Positions 56,415-64,000 of a stretch of DNA of 64,000 nt are shown piece after piece; position 1 is the first letter of the stretch; each line of letters opens with the position of its first letter. The position numbers were made by a program, and so were the translations under genes. The notes under the pieces are model-generated. The model was not told the DNA's origin, ran no database searches, and worked only from the letters and a program-made list of their open reading frames with translations. The stretch covers positions 342,501 to 406,500 of the forward strand of contig NZ_AP023032.1 in the NCBI RefSeq assembly GCF_019670105.1. Reading direction: 5' to 3'. Source of the stretch: Agarivorans albus. GTDB taxonomy: Bacteria; Pseudomonadota; Gammaproteobacteria; Enterobacterales; Celerinatantimonadaceae.

Positions 56415-56914
56415 GAAGTCACCAAAAAACCATGTTGTTACTTGCTTCGGTATTTTTAGTGCCGCTTATTTTGGCTTGGGTGGTACTTAAAATGGGTTGG
56501 TATGAACCGGGCGCACTAAGTCATGGTGAATGGTTAGAGCCGCCAAGACAGCTGGAAAACTATCCCATAGGTAAGTGGTCGATTGCTCAGGTTATTGATG
56601 GCGACTGCTCGCAAGCTTGTTTGCAACAGCTTAGCAAACTCAATAATGCTTGGTTAGCTTTGGGCATCGCCAAACAGCAAACTCAAAAAGTTGCGCTTAT
56701 TTCCGGCGAACAGCTCAATCAAATAAACGATGGCCTTGAGCAAATGAGGTTGGGACAAGCTAATCAGCAACTGGCCGATTACGATCAACAGTGGTTAGTG
56801 ATAGACCCAACAGGTTGGGTGATAATGAGCTACCAACCAGCTCAAGGTGATGAGCAGATCAAAGGGCTAATCACCGATTTGAAGCGACTGATTAAAAATT
56901 CGCGGTTTCAATAG
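56411..56914 (+). CDS. Membrane-anchored thioredoxin-like protein, probable oxidase assembly factor
   Basis: A 167-residue protein: one N-terminal membrane helix (about 8-27) and a periplasmic domain with WSIAQVIDGDCSQAC (Cys66, Cys70), then a thioredoxin-like strand pair (WLVIDPTGWVIMSYQP). The CxxxC spacing is that of SCO-type copper chaperones rather than thioredoxins. A conserved His further on, needed for copper in SCO1, is not evident. It overlaps SURF1 by four bases, between known haem and copper assembly genes. Confidence 0.75.
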   Translation: MRSHQKTMLLLASVFLVPLILAWVVLKMGWYEPGALSHGEWLEPPRQLENYPIGKWSIAQVIDGDCSQACLQQLSKLNNAWLALGIAKQQTQKVALISGEQLNQINDGLEQMRLGQANQQLADYDQQWLVIDPTGWVIMSYQPAQGDEQIKGLITDLKRLIKNSRFQ

Positions 56915-56930
56915 AGTTTAAGGACAGCAT

Positions 56931-57947
56931 ATGCAAAAGGGATTAATTGCCGCTATTTTACTTGCCATTGTTGTCATTGGTTTAGGCGCGTTTACCCGCT
57001 TAACTGATGCCGGTTTAGGTTGCCCTGATTGGCCTGGCTGTTATGGGCAGTTAGTGGTTCCACAGAGTGAAGAGCATGTTCAACACGCGGCTAGTGCTTA
57101 TCCTGAGCGGCCGCTAGAAGCGCACAAAGCCTGGAATGAGATGATTCATCGCTACTTTGCTGGTGGCTTAGGTTTGCTAGTGGTGGGACTAGCTGCGTTG
57201 GCATTTTGGCAAAAGCAACACCGCTTTTGGGCGCTAGCCTCGGTGCTGCTTATTGGCTTTCAAGCCATATTAGGCATGCTCACGGTGACACTTGGTTTAA
57301 TGCCCATTGTGGTTATGGGCCACCTATTGGGTGGTTTTTCAATGCTGGCTTTATTGTTTACGTGGTTGATGATTGCAAAACGTCCTTTAGCTAAGCCCCA
57401 GCGAAGTGGCCGTTGGTTGTGGCTAGGTTTGTTGGTACTAGTTGTGCAAATAGCATTAGGTGGCTGGACATCGGCTAACTACTCGGCCATTTCTTGTCAG
57501 GGCTTGCCGCTTTGCCATGAAGAGTGGCTAAGCTCTTATAAGCTGGATGCATTTGATCCGCTGCCGCTTGCTACTGGCAATGATTACGAATTTGGTGTGC
57601 TTAGTCATGAACAGCGCAAAACCATTCATGTTACTCATCGTATTTGGGCAGGCGTAACAGCCATCTACTTGTTCATACTGGCGCTAAGTTACATTCAGCG
57701 ACGGCATAGTGATATGGAACGAGGGCGCGCCTCTAGGCTGATTTTTATATTGTTTACTCAAGTCGGTTTAGGCGTTGCCAATGTGCTTTGGCAAGTACCC
57801 TTGGCGATAGCTGTGGCACATAACTTAGTGGCTGCCATGCTGTTGTTAAGTCTAATAAGTTTAATCTTGGCTCACTATCAGGGTGCGGCCGTAGCAACAT
57901 TCGTTGAGCAAAAGGAGACGCATTATGGCGAAGTTGAACACGCTTAA
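56931..57947 (+). CDS. ctaA: Haem A synthase CtaA/Cox15
   Basis: A 338-residue inner-membrane protein with eight helices in two four-helix bundles. His residues for haem lie in EMIHRYFAG, VVMGHLLGG, HVTHRIWAG and AVAHNLVA. It oxidises the C8 methyl of haem O to a formyl group, giving haem A. The start GLGAFTRLTDAGLGCPDWPG is the family signature. The next gene overlaps its end by 23 bases. Confidence 0.95.
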   Translation: MQKGLIAAILLAIVVIGLGAFTRLTDAGLGCPDWPGCYGQLVVPQSEEHVQHAASAYPERPLEAHKAWNEMIHRYFAGGLGLLVVGLAALAFWQKQHRFWALASVLLIGFQAILGMLTVTLGLMPIVVMGHLLGGFSMLALLFTWLMIAKRPLAKPQRSGRWLWLGLLVLVVQIALGGWTSANYSAISCQGLPLCHEEWLSSYKLDAFDPLPLATGNDYEFGVLSHEQRKTIHVTHRIWAGVTAIYLFILALSYIQRRHSDMERGRASRLIFILFTQVGLGVANVLWQVPLAIAVAHNLVAAMLLLSLISLILAHYQGAAVATFVEQKETHYGEVEHA

Positions 57948-58839
57948 CCCGCCAAGTTCACTCAACAAAGGCATTAATTGGCGCGCCTTATACAAACTTA
58001 CTAAACCCAAAGTGGTAGCCCTTATTGTGCTCACTGCGGTGGTAGGAGCATGCTTGGCAACTTCTGGTTTGCCGCCTTGGCAAGCTCTGCTAGTAGGTAA
58101 CTTAGGCATAGGTTTAATGGCTGCGGGCGCTGCCGCCTTTAATCACTACATTGATAGCGAAGCAGATGCCGCAATGGCACGCACTCATAAACGCCCTTTG
58201 CCTACTGGTGCTATAGCCAATTGGCAGGCCTTGTTATGGGCCTCACTTTTATCGGTGGTGGGCTTTGCCATGTTGTATTGGTGGGTCAATCCACTGACTG
58301 CTTGGTTAACTGCAGCTAGCTTAGTGGGGTATGCGGTGATTTATACCCTTTGGCTTAAACGAGCTACGCCGCAAAACATTGTAATTGGCGGCTTGGCTGG
58401 CGCTATGCCCCCATTGTTGGGGTGGACGGCAGTAAACAACGCCATATCGGCTGAACCCTTATTGCTAGTTATGCTGATATTCACTTGGACCCCGCCACAC
58501 TTTTGGGCCTTGGCCATTGCTCGCCGTGAAGATTACGCCAAGGTTAATATTCCAATGCTGCCGGTTACCCACGGTGTTGGCTTTACCAAAAAGTTGATAG
58601 TTCTTTATTCTCTGCTGCTATTCGCTGTTGCTTGGCTACCCTTTCTAGTAGGTATGAGTGGGGTGCTTTATCTCGTATTAAGTTGTGCGCTTAACCTACG
58701 TTTTATGCACTTAGCTTGGAGACTGTATAAGGGGGATAACCAGCGTGACGCCATGCGCCTATTTGCCTTCTCGATAGTGTATTTGATGTTGTTGTTTGTT
58801 GCCTTGTTGGCAGACCATTGGTTGTTTGCTTTGCTATAA
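57925..58839 (+). CDS. cyoE: Protoheme IX farnesyltransferase CtaB/CyoE
   Basis: A 304-residue membrane prenyltransferase that makes haem O from protohaem. The Asp-rich motif is FNHYIDSEADAAMARTHKRP (about 72-92), followed by GAMPPLLGWTAV and TWTPPHFWALAI in later helices. AAAGGAG seven bases upstream of ATG 57925 sets the start, inside ctaA. It ends the oxidase cluster. Confidence 0.95.
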   Translation: MAKLNTLNPPSSLNKGINWRALYKLTKPKVVALIVLTAVVGACLATSGLPPWQALLVGNLGIGLMAAGAAAFNHYIDSEADAAMARTHKRPLPTGAIANWQALLWASLLSVVGFAMLYWWVNPLTAWLTAASLVGYAVIYTLWLKRATPQNIVIGGLAGAMPPLLGWTAVNNAISAEPLLLVMLIFTWTPPHFWALAIARREDYAKVNIPMLPVTHGVGFTKKLIVLYSLLLFAVAWLPFLVGMSGVLYLVLSCALNLRFMHLAWRLYKGDNQRDAMRLFAFSIVYLMLLFVALLADHWLFALL

Positions 58840-58866
58840 ACAGCCCCTAGCCTTTAAAGGCTTGCC

Positions 58867-58893
58867 GAGAGTGTAACTAACTCTTACACTCTC
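58867..58893. terminator. Hairpin after cyoE, possible terminator
   Basis: GAGAGTGTAA and TTACACTCTC are perfect arms around CTAACTC. No T tract follows, so termination here is uncertain. It lies between cyoE and the MATE gene. Confidence 0.5.
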
Positions 58894-58919
58894 GCTATCG
58901 CCTGCTTAGTTTCCCTTTC

Positions 58920-60257
58920 ATGTCTGTTTCGCGTTTTTCCGCCATTGCGGCCATTGCCGTGCCAATGATTTTATCTAATATCACTATTCCTTTATTAGGG
59001 CTGGTGGACACCGCTGTGATTGGCCATTTAGATCATGCTTATTATCTTGGCGGGGTTGCCTTAGGCTCAATGATGATTAGCCTGGTGTATTGGTTATGTG
59101 GTTTTTTGCGCATGTCGACCACAGGCTTAAGTGCGCAAGCTTTTGGTGCAAATGACCAGCTAGCGTTACAGCGAATAGGCTTTAACTCTGCCTGCATTGC
59201 TGTGCTTATTGGATTGGCCTTACTGCTACTTAGCCAACCAATATTGCAACTTGGTTTGGCTTTAGCCGGCGGTAGTGAGCAGGTTCAATTTTATGCGGCG
59301 CAGTATTTCTCTACCCGTATTTGGGGCGCACCAGCGGCACTGCTTAACTTAGTGCTGTTGGGGTGGTTATTGGGCATGCAGAACGCTCGAGCCCCCATGT
59401 TACTGCTGATTGTAGCCAATACCACTAACATTGCCTTGGATGTGCTGTTTGTGGTGGGACTAGATTGGAAAGTGCAGGGTGCTGCTTTAGCCAGTGTGAT
59501 TGCCGACTATTTTTCATTGGCAGTTGGCTTGGCGTTGTGCCGCCAGCAGTTTTTAACGCGATTTAATGCCTTACCGTCGTTAAAGGTTTGTTGGGCCGAT
59601 TTTAATCGCCAGCATTTGGCGGGATTATTCTCGCTAAACCGAGACATATTTTTGCGCTCACTTGCCTTGCAAGCTTGTTTTGCTTTCATCACTTTTCAAG
59701 GCTCGCGTTTGGGTGACCACATTGTTGCGGCCAACGCAGTATTACTTAACTTCTTGATGTTTGTTTCTTTTGCTTTAGATGGTTTAGCTTACGCCGTAGA
59801 AGCCTTAGCGGGTAAAGCCAAAGGCAAAAATGACCGCGCTTTGTTTGTGGTAACGATTAAACAGTGTTTGCAGTTAGCCTTAGTGGCGGGCATTGGCTTT
59901 AGTTTGGTTTTTGGAGTACTGGGTGAGCAACTGGTTGCGTTGCTTACCGATATACCTGAAATCCGCAGCACTGCGGCTAGCTACCTTAATTGGATGATTT
60001 TGCTGCCGTTAGTCTCGGTATGGTGCTTTATCTTAGATGGAGTTTTCATTGCTACTTCTGAGGGGCGCATTATGCGCAACTCGATGTTGTTGGCTAGTTT
60101 CGCCGGGTTCTTTCCGCTTTGGTGGTTTACTCAAAGTTGGGGGAACCACGCTCTATGGTTGGCGATGTGTGGTTTTATGGCGATTAGAGGAATGAGCTTG
60201 GGGTGGGTTTATTACCAGGCTCTAAAGAGCCAGCGCTGGTTTAAGCATGAGGCTTAA
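58920..60257 (+). CDS. MATE-family efflux transporter (DinF-like)
   Basis: A 445-residue polytopic protein with twelve helices in two repeats. The first helix region, PMILSNITIPLLGLVDTAVIGHL, is the MATE/DinF signature, and ALDGLAYAVEALAGKAKG in the second half fits the DinF subgroup. It should extrude organic cations or protect against oxidants using Na+ or H+. In E. coli dinF follows lexA in one SOS operon; here it lies 8 kb further and I see no SOS box upstream. Confidence 0.9.
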   Translation: MSVSRFSAIAAIAVPMILSNITIPLLGLVDTAVIGHLDHAYYLGGVALGSMMISLVYWLCGFLRMSTTGLSAQAFGANDQLALQRIGFNSACIAVLIGLALLLLSQPILQLGLALAGGSEQVQFYAAQYFSTRIWGAPAALLNLVLLGWLLGMQNARAPMLLLIVANTTNIALDVLFVVGLDWKVQGAALASVIADYFSLAVGLALCRQQFLTRFNALPSLKVCWADFNRQHLAGLFSLNRDIFLRSLALQACFAFITFQGSRLGDHIVAANAVLLNFLMFVSFALDGLAYAVEALAGKAKGKNDRALFVVTIKQCLQLALVAGIGFSLVFGVLGEQLVALLTDIPEIRSTAASYLNWMILLPLVSVWCFILDGVFIATSEGRIMRNSMLLASFAGFFPLWWFTQSWGNHALWLAMCGFMAIRGMSLGWVYYQALKSQRWFKHEA

Positions 60258-60693
60258 CTGAGCGAAGCATTTCGTTGGCTATTACCGCAACGCCATTGTA
60301 GCTGGTTTGAAAGGTATCGCTGACAATAAAACCATAATCTTGGTAGAGCGCTTTGGCAGGCCAATTGCTTTTGGCAACATATAAGCAGGTAGTGTCGTTG
60401 ATATTGTTTAATAGGTGCTCTAGCAGCTGTTTGCCAAACCCTTTACCTCGTGCGTCGGGGTGGACAAACAAAGCGCTTATCACCGAGCCTTGGTGCGCGC
60501 CATAAGCCACTACCTTATCGGTTTGATAGACAAAAATAGTTGATTGTTTAAGAGAGGCGAAACGTTGCTGATCTTGAGTTAATGGTAGAAGACTAAATGT
60601 ATTTTGCTCAAAGCGTAACTCGTCGAGTTTAGAAAGATTGTAAATGTTAATAATGGAGTTCAGATCGCTATGTTGGTAATCACGTATTTGCAC
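60241..60693 (-). CDS. GNAT-family N-acetyltransferase
   Basis: A 150-residue acetyltransferase. The acetyl-CoA motif A is LFVHPDARGKGFGKQLLEHL (about 71-90), with a later KALYQDYGFIV. Substrate is unknown. Its end overlaps the convergent MATE gene by 17 bases, and trmL lies 28 bases upstream on the same strand. Confidence 0.86.
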   Translation of the reverse strand: MQIRDYQHSDLNSIINIYNLSKLDELRFEQNTFSLLPLTQDQQRFASLKQSTIFVYQTDKVVAYGAHQGSVISALFVHPDARGKGFGKQLLEHLLNNINDTTCLYVAKSNWPAKALYQDYGFIVSDTFQTSYNGVAVIANEMLRSVKPHA

Positions 60694-60721
60694 GGCCTGA
60701 ACACCTTTAGTAGTAGCTTAG

Positions 60722-61186
60722 TTACACACCGTCTACATAACCTAGTTGACGCCAAGCTTCGTAAACAAATACCGATACTGCATTAGATAAGTTCATGCTG
60801 CGGCTATCGGCCAACATTGGAATGCGCAGCCTAAATTGACCATCTATCTCATTTAGCACTTCATCAGGTAGGCCGCGTGTTTCAGGGCCAAACATTAGAT
60901 AATCACCCGCTTCAAAAGCAAAGTCACTATGAAAACCGCTGCCTTTGGTGGTACAAGCAAGCAAGCGCTTAGGCTGCTCGCTGCTTAAGAAGGCTTGGTA
61001 GTCGGGGTGGCGTTTTACCTCGGCAAACTCGTGGTAGTCCAAGCCGGCACGTTTAACTTTTTTATCATCCCAGGCGAAACCTAAAGGCTCGATAAGATGT
61101 AAGTTACAACCGCTGTTCGCCGCTAAACGGATAATTGCGCCGGTGTTTTGCGGTATTTCTGGTTGATATAGCACAATGTTAATCAT
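60722..61186 (-). CDS. trmL: tRNA (cytidine/uridine-34 2'-O)-methyltransferase TrmL
   Basis: A 154-residue SPOUT methyltransferase. The knot motifs are [11 protein letters not shown] and [17 protein letters not shown], and the start [20 protein letters not shown] is the YibK/TrmL signature. It methylates the wobble ribose of tRNA-Leu isoacceptors. Length is typical. Confidence 0.95.
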   Translation of the reverse strand: MINIVLYQPEIPQNTGAIIRLAANSGCNLHLIEPLGFAWDDKKVKRAGLDYHEFAEVKRHPDYQAFLSSEQPKRLLACTTKGSGFHSDFAFEAGDYLMFGPETRGLPDEVLNEIDGQFRLRIPMLADSRSMNLSNAVSVFVYEAWRQLGYVDGV

Positions 61187-61213
61187 GATTAATCCAAGTG
61201 GCTGCGAAAAGCG

Positions 61214-62548
61214 CTATTGTAGTGGCAAGCGTAGGCTAACTTCTAGCCCTTTACGCGAATGATTGCTGGCGCTAATGCTGCCGCCGTGTTGGCGAATCGC
61301 CGATTCGGCAATCGCCAAGCCTAAACCCACCCCGCCACTGTCACGGTCTCGTGCTTCACCGCTACGATAAAATGGTCGGAAAATGCTGTTTAATTCGTCA
61401 TCAGGAAGGCCTGGGCCGTCATCTCGCACAATCAAGGTGAGCAGGTTGTCTTGCACACTCGCGCTTAGTTTAACCTTACGGTCTGCGTATTTAAGAGCGT
61501 TGCGACAAACGTTCTCAAGTGCCGATGCGAGTAGCTCTGGGTAACAAATCACACTCAGTTGCTGCGGGTAGTTGGCACTAAACTGTTTGTTTAACTGTTC
61601 TGCTTCAAACTCACAATCGCTAACTAAGTCTTCAATGAGTTCCTGCAAGGTCATTTTTTGTTGTTTGGCGTTAACTTGCATGCGCGATAAAGATAGCAAG
61701 GCGTCAATCATTTCGGCTAGGCGTTGCGATTCTCGCTCTATTCGCTCCACTTCGGGAGTTACTTGCTGGCGCTTTTTATGTAGCGCGAGTGCCATGTTTA
61801 AGCGAGTAAGTGGCGAGCGCAGCTCGTGAGAAATATCACTAAGCAGGCGTTGTTGGTTGCTAATGGCTTGATTAAGGGTGTCTACCATTCTCTGCAAGCT
61901 ATCAGATAGTTGACCAATTTCATCACCACGATTGATCTCCGGTAATGGTGTATCTAGATATCCCAGTGACACCTTATTCGCGGCAGATTGCAGTTTTTTA
62001 AGTGGCCTTACGATGTGGCGAGTAAGTAAGAAACAAAGCGCTAAACTCAAACCTACGGCTACTAGCGACAAAAACCACGGCGATACACCAAAGTTACGGA
62101 TAGCGTGCAGCTGTTCTGGGTTACTTCGGCGCTCTACATAGAGTAGGTAACGCTGGTTATCGATGGTAAGCGCTTGCGGACCAATCAAAATATGCTTTTT
62201 ATCGAGCATGATTCGAGGGTCTTCAATATTGTCGTGGTTAACTAAAAAGCGTCTCATGCCCCGGCTGATGTTTTCACGGTTTACCACTTCGCCTTCGCTA
62301 TTAACGATAAAGGGCTTACCAAAACGTGATTTAAGGTGAGGCTCTAAACGCGGGCTTAACATGCGTTCAGGGTTACGCTCTATACGTAGGGCAAATTCAT
62401 GTAAGTTTTTTACCGCCCATTTAGGCGCTTTGAAGTTGTCTTCGCTAAGCATTCTGGACAGGTTAATCGACACAAAAGCCGTAACCAGCAAAATCATCCA
62501 AAATGAGATGAAGATTTTTACAAACAGATTGTTGATTAAGCGCTTCAT
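61214..62548 (-). CDS. cpxA: Envelope stress sensor kinase CpxA
   Basis: A 444-residue membrane kinase: helix about 8-30, periplasmic sensor, second helix about 160-180, HAMP (about 181-235), HisKA with LSDISHELRSPLTRL (His about 246) and HATPase with CRNALKYA, DDGPGLPDDEL and GLGLAI. Start 62548 (MKRLINNLF) is two bases after the cpxR stop. It phosphorylates CpxR when envelope proteins misfold. Confidence 0.93.
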   Translation of the reverse strand: MKRLINNLFVKIFISFWMILLVTAFVSINLSRMLSEDNFKAPKWAVKNLHEFALRIERNPERMLSPRLEPHLKSRFGKPFIVNSEGEVVNRENISRGMRRFLVNHDNIEDPRIMLDKKHILIGPQALTIDNQRYLLYVERRSNPEQLHAIRNFGVSPWFLSLVAVGLSLALCFLLTRHIVRPLKKLQSAANKVSLGYLDTPLPEINRGDEIGQLSDSLQRMVDTLNQAISNQQRLLSDISHELRSPLTRLNMALALHKKRQQVTPEVERIERESQRLAEMIDALLSLSRMQVNAKQQKMTLQELIEDLVSDCEFEAEQLNKQFSANYPQQLSVICYPELLASALENVCRNALKYADRKVKLSASVQDNLLTLIVRDDGPGLPDDELNSIFRPFYRSGEARDRDSGGVGLGLAIAESAIRQHGGSISASNHSRKGLEVSLRLPLQ

Positions 62549-62550
62549 TA

Positions 62551-63237
62551 TTACCACTCTAACCACATGTAACCTTTGCCTCTCACCGTTTTGATACGCG
62601 GCAGTTGGTCTTTGCGAGCAGGGATCTTTTTACGTAAATTACTAATGTGCATATCCAAGCTGCGATCAAACGCTTGTAGGCGTTTACCCAATACTTTTTG
62701 ATTCAGGCTATCTTTTTCTAATAGCTTGCCTGGCTGCTCCAGCAAGTGTTGTAGCAATAACAGCTCGGTACTGGTGAGCTCTAACTCTTGCTCATCACAG
62801 TGTACTTGCTGTTTAGCAACCGAGAGGGTCAGATCTTGGTGGCAAATAAGGTCTTGTTTAGGGTCGGCTGGCGGACTGTTTTGAGTGCGTCGTAAAATGG
62901 CTCTTATGCGCGCTAGCAATTCTCGCTCGCTGAAGGGCTTGGCTAAGTAGTCGTCGGCGCCTAACTCTAAACCCAGTACTCGGTCTATCTCATCACCTTT
63001 GGCAGTAAGCATTAATACCGGTTGTTGGTTGTCTTTACGTAATTCTTTTAATACTTCGAAGCCGTTTTTACCCGGCATCATTACATCGAGCAGAACTAAG
63101 TCGTAACGCTTTTCTGCTAGCTTGGCTAGGCCGCTCAAGCCGTCGTTGCATACCTCACAACTAAATCCCTCTAGTTCTAAGAGTTCGCCGAGTAACTCGG
63201 TCAGTTCTTTGTCGTCATCTATAAGTAGTAAATCCAC
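62551..63237 (-). CDS. cpxR: Response regulator CpxR
   Basis: A 228-residue OmpR-type regulator. Phospho-acceptor Asp51 lies in LVLLDVMMPGKNG and the acidic pair in LIDDDKE; the winged-helix domain (about 130-225) ends with KTVRGKGYMWLEW. It activates envelope protein-folding genes. A CpxR site stands in the divergent region with cpxP, so it probably autoactivates. Confidence 0.95.
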   Translation of the reverse strand: MDLLLIDDDKELTELLGELLELEGFSCEVCNDGLSGLAKLAEKRYDLVLLDVMMPGKNGFEVLKELRKDNQQPVLMLTAKGDEIDRVLGLELGADDYLAKPFSERELLARIRAILRRTQNSPPADPKQDLICHQDLTLSVAKQQVHCDEQELELTSTELLLLQHLLEQPGKLLEKDSLNQKVLGKRLQAFDRSLDMHISNLRKKIPARKDQLPRIKTVRGKGYMWLEW

Positions 63238-63313
63238 TGGGCGATTCTCTATTCAACATTAATAAGCAAATTGTACAAAACTCACAGCGCTTTGCCGTGC
63301 TTAATGTTCGCCT

Positions 63314-63328
63314 TTTACATAGCTTTAC
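63314..63328 (-). promoter_or_regulatory. CpxR box between cpxRA and cpxP
   Basis: On the minus strand the sequence is GTAAA-GCTAT-GTAAA, an exact match to GTAAA-N5-GTAAA. It lies 70 bases before the cpxP ATG and 77 bases before the cpxR ATG, fitting control of both. Confidence 0.85.
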
Positions 63329-63397
63329 ACTTTGCTGCGGTTAGTTTGCATTGGCTTTTGTAGACTACAAATGACCGAATAGACCCGAGGAAAGAAA

Positions 63398-63853
63398 ATG
63401 AAAAAGTTACTAGTTACTACCCTTGTTGGCGCACTTGTTGTTGCTCCTGTAGCCTTTGCTGCTAAATCTAATGGTGAAGGTAAGCAACGTGGCGGCCATC
63501 CAGCCATGAAGATGATGAAGCAGTTAGATTTAACTGATGAGCAAAAGGCCCAAGTAAAAGAGATTATGCAGCAGCATAAACCTCAAGCCAATGCGGAACA
63601 GCGTCAAGCGATGTATCAACAGCGTATGGAAATTATCACCGCAGCCAGTTTTGACGAAGGTGCCGCTCAAGCGTTTATTGATGTGCAGCAAGCTAATCAT
63701 CAAACTCGCATGATGAATATGCTGCAAGCTCAACAGGAAATTTATCAAGTATTAACCCCTGAGCAACAGCAGAAATACCAAGAGTTAAGTGCTAAAAAGA
63801 TGGAAAAACAGCAAAAGCGTATGCAGAAGGGCGATAAAAAAGCTCAACTTTAA
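63398..63853 (+). CDS. cpxP: CpxP/Spy-family periplasmic protein
   Basis: A 151-residue exported protein: signal peptide about 1-21 (AFA-AK), then a helical Spy/CpxP domain with two LTxxQ-type motifs (LTDEQKAQVKEIM near 45 and LTPEQQQKYQEL near 124). CpxP damps CpxA signalling and has weak chaperone activity. The Gln/Met/Lys-rich C-terminus is a little longer than usual. Divergent from cpxRA with a CpxR box between. Confidence 0.9.
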   Translation: MKKLLVTTLVGALVVAPVAFAAKSNGEGKQRGGHPAMKMMKQLDLTDEQKAQVKEIMQQHKPQANAEQRQAMYQQRMEIITAASFDEGAAQAFIDVQQANHQTRMMNMLQAQQEIYQVLTPEQQQKYQELSAKKMEKQQKRMQKGDKKAQL

Positions 63854-63871
63854 CATGCACTAAACGTTATA

Positions 63872-63902
63872 CTTTACAAAATCTTCCAAAGAATTTGTAA
63901 AG
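63872..63902. promoter_or_regulatory. Inverted repeat at the fieF start
   Basis: CTTTACAAA and TTTGTAAAG are perfect arms 13 bases apart; the last G is the first base of the fieF GTG. It could be an operator for a metal or stress regulator, or an RNA hairpin limiting translation. No T tract follows. Confidence 0.5.
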
Positions 63903-64000
63903 TGGATAAGCAACGTTATCAGCGCTTGGTCACCTTAGCTACATGGGTTGCAACTTGTGTAGCGGTGACCTTGCTTGTTATTAAAAGCGCCGCATTTTTA
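63902..64000 (+). CDS. fieF: Cation efflux transporter FieF (partial, runs off window)
   Basis: From GTG 63902 the frame is open to the last base and gives 33 residues, MDKQRYQRLVTLATW then VATCVAVTLLVIKSAAFL, the start and first helix of a CDF-type transporter. Position after cpxP matches fieF (yiiP) in enterics. FieF exports Zn2+ or Fe2+ with proton antiport. The metal sites lie outside the window. Confidence 0.7.
   Translation, partial: MDKQRYQRLVTLATWVATCVAVTLLVIKSAAFL

Noticed and set aside
58867-58919. SOS box upstream of the DinF-like MATE gene
   Set aside because: No CTGT-N8-ACAG pattern is present there.
1-64000. tRNA, rRNA, CRISPR arrays and full insertion sequences
   Set aside because: No cloverleaf-like, rRNA-like, repeat-spacer or transposase sequence was recognised by reading; a dedicated search could still find short RNAs.

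Overview
The window looks like chromosome of a marine gammaproteobacterium near Alteromonadales/Vibrionales. The support is gene order: hslO-hslR, a twelve-gene gsp operon and yrfG/nudE/cysQ; glpE-glpG-fliL-like-ubiC-ubiA next to plsB; and lexA next to an aa3/caa3 oxidase cluster. These are arrangements I know from Vibrio, Shewanella and relatives. An Agarivorans-like organism would fit, but that is inference and the genus cannot be fixed here. No rRNA, tRNA or CRISPR was seen.

Layout. 1-1000: partial Hsp33 and Hsp15 genes (minus strand). 1.2-12.6 kb: a complete, tightly overlapping type II secretion operon gspC to gspN, closed by a terminator. 12.6-27.9 kb: housekeeping genes (IMP/GMP nucleotidase, NudE, CysQ, cytochrome c5, a YlqF-type GTPase, an M14 carboxypeptidase, GltS, glutathione reductase, oligopeptidase A, an MscS channel), an orphan sensor kinase, an unknown one-pass membrane protein and a PEP-CTERM-like exported protein. 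28.4-33.4 kb: a livK-livHMGF branched-chain amino acid ABC transporter. 33.4-39.6 kb: glpE, glpG, a FliL-like gene, ubiC, ubiA and plsB, with an intact MITE-like element and a decayed relative in the two larger gaps.

39.8-50.4 kb is an accessory block between plsB and lexA, which are close neighbours in many relatives. It holds a secreted metzincin with a PEP-CTERM-like tail, a beta-hydroxyacid dehydrogenase, a divergent Lrp/LysE-type exporter pair, a homocysteine methyltransferase-family gene, an unknown gene, and at 45.74-50.14 kb an integron cassette array. The array has eight complete attC sites plus one truncated site and nine cassettes, and no integrase anywhere in the window (a CALIN-type array). 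Most cassette genes are short, AT-rich and unrecognised; one has a single-base frameshift and one has no convincing plus-strand gene. The array stops about 260 bp before lexA, whose promoter carries two SOS boxes.

51.3-58.8 kb: cytochrome c oxidase structural and assembly genes (coxB with fused cytochrome c, coxA, ctaG, coxC, a DUF2909-like gene, SURF1, a thioredoxin-like protein, ctaA, ctaB/cyoE). 58.9-64 kb: a DinF-like MATE transporter, a GNAT gene, trmL, the cpxRA two-component system with divergent cpxP behind a perfect CpxR box, and the start of fieF at the window edge.
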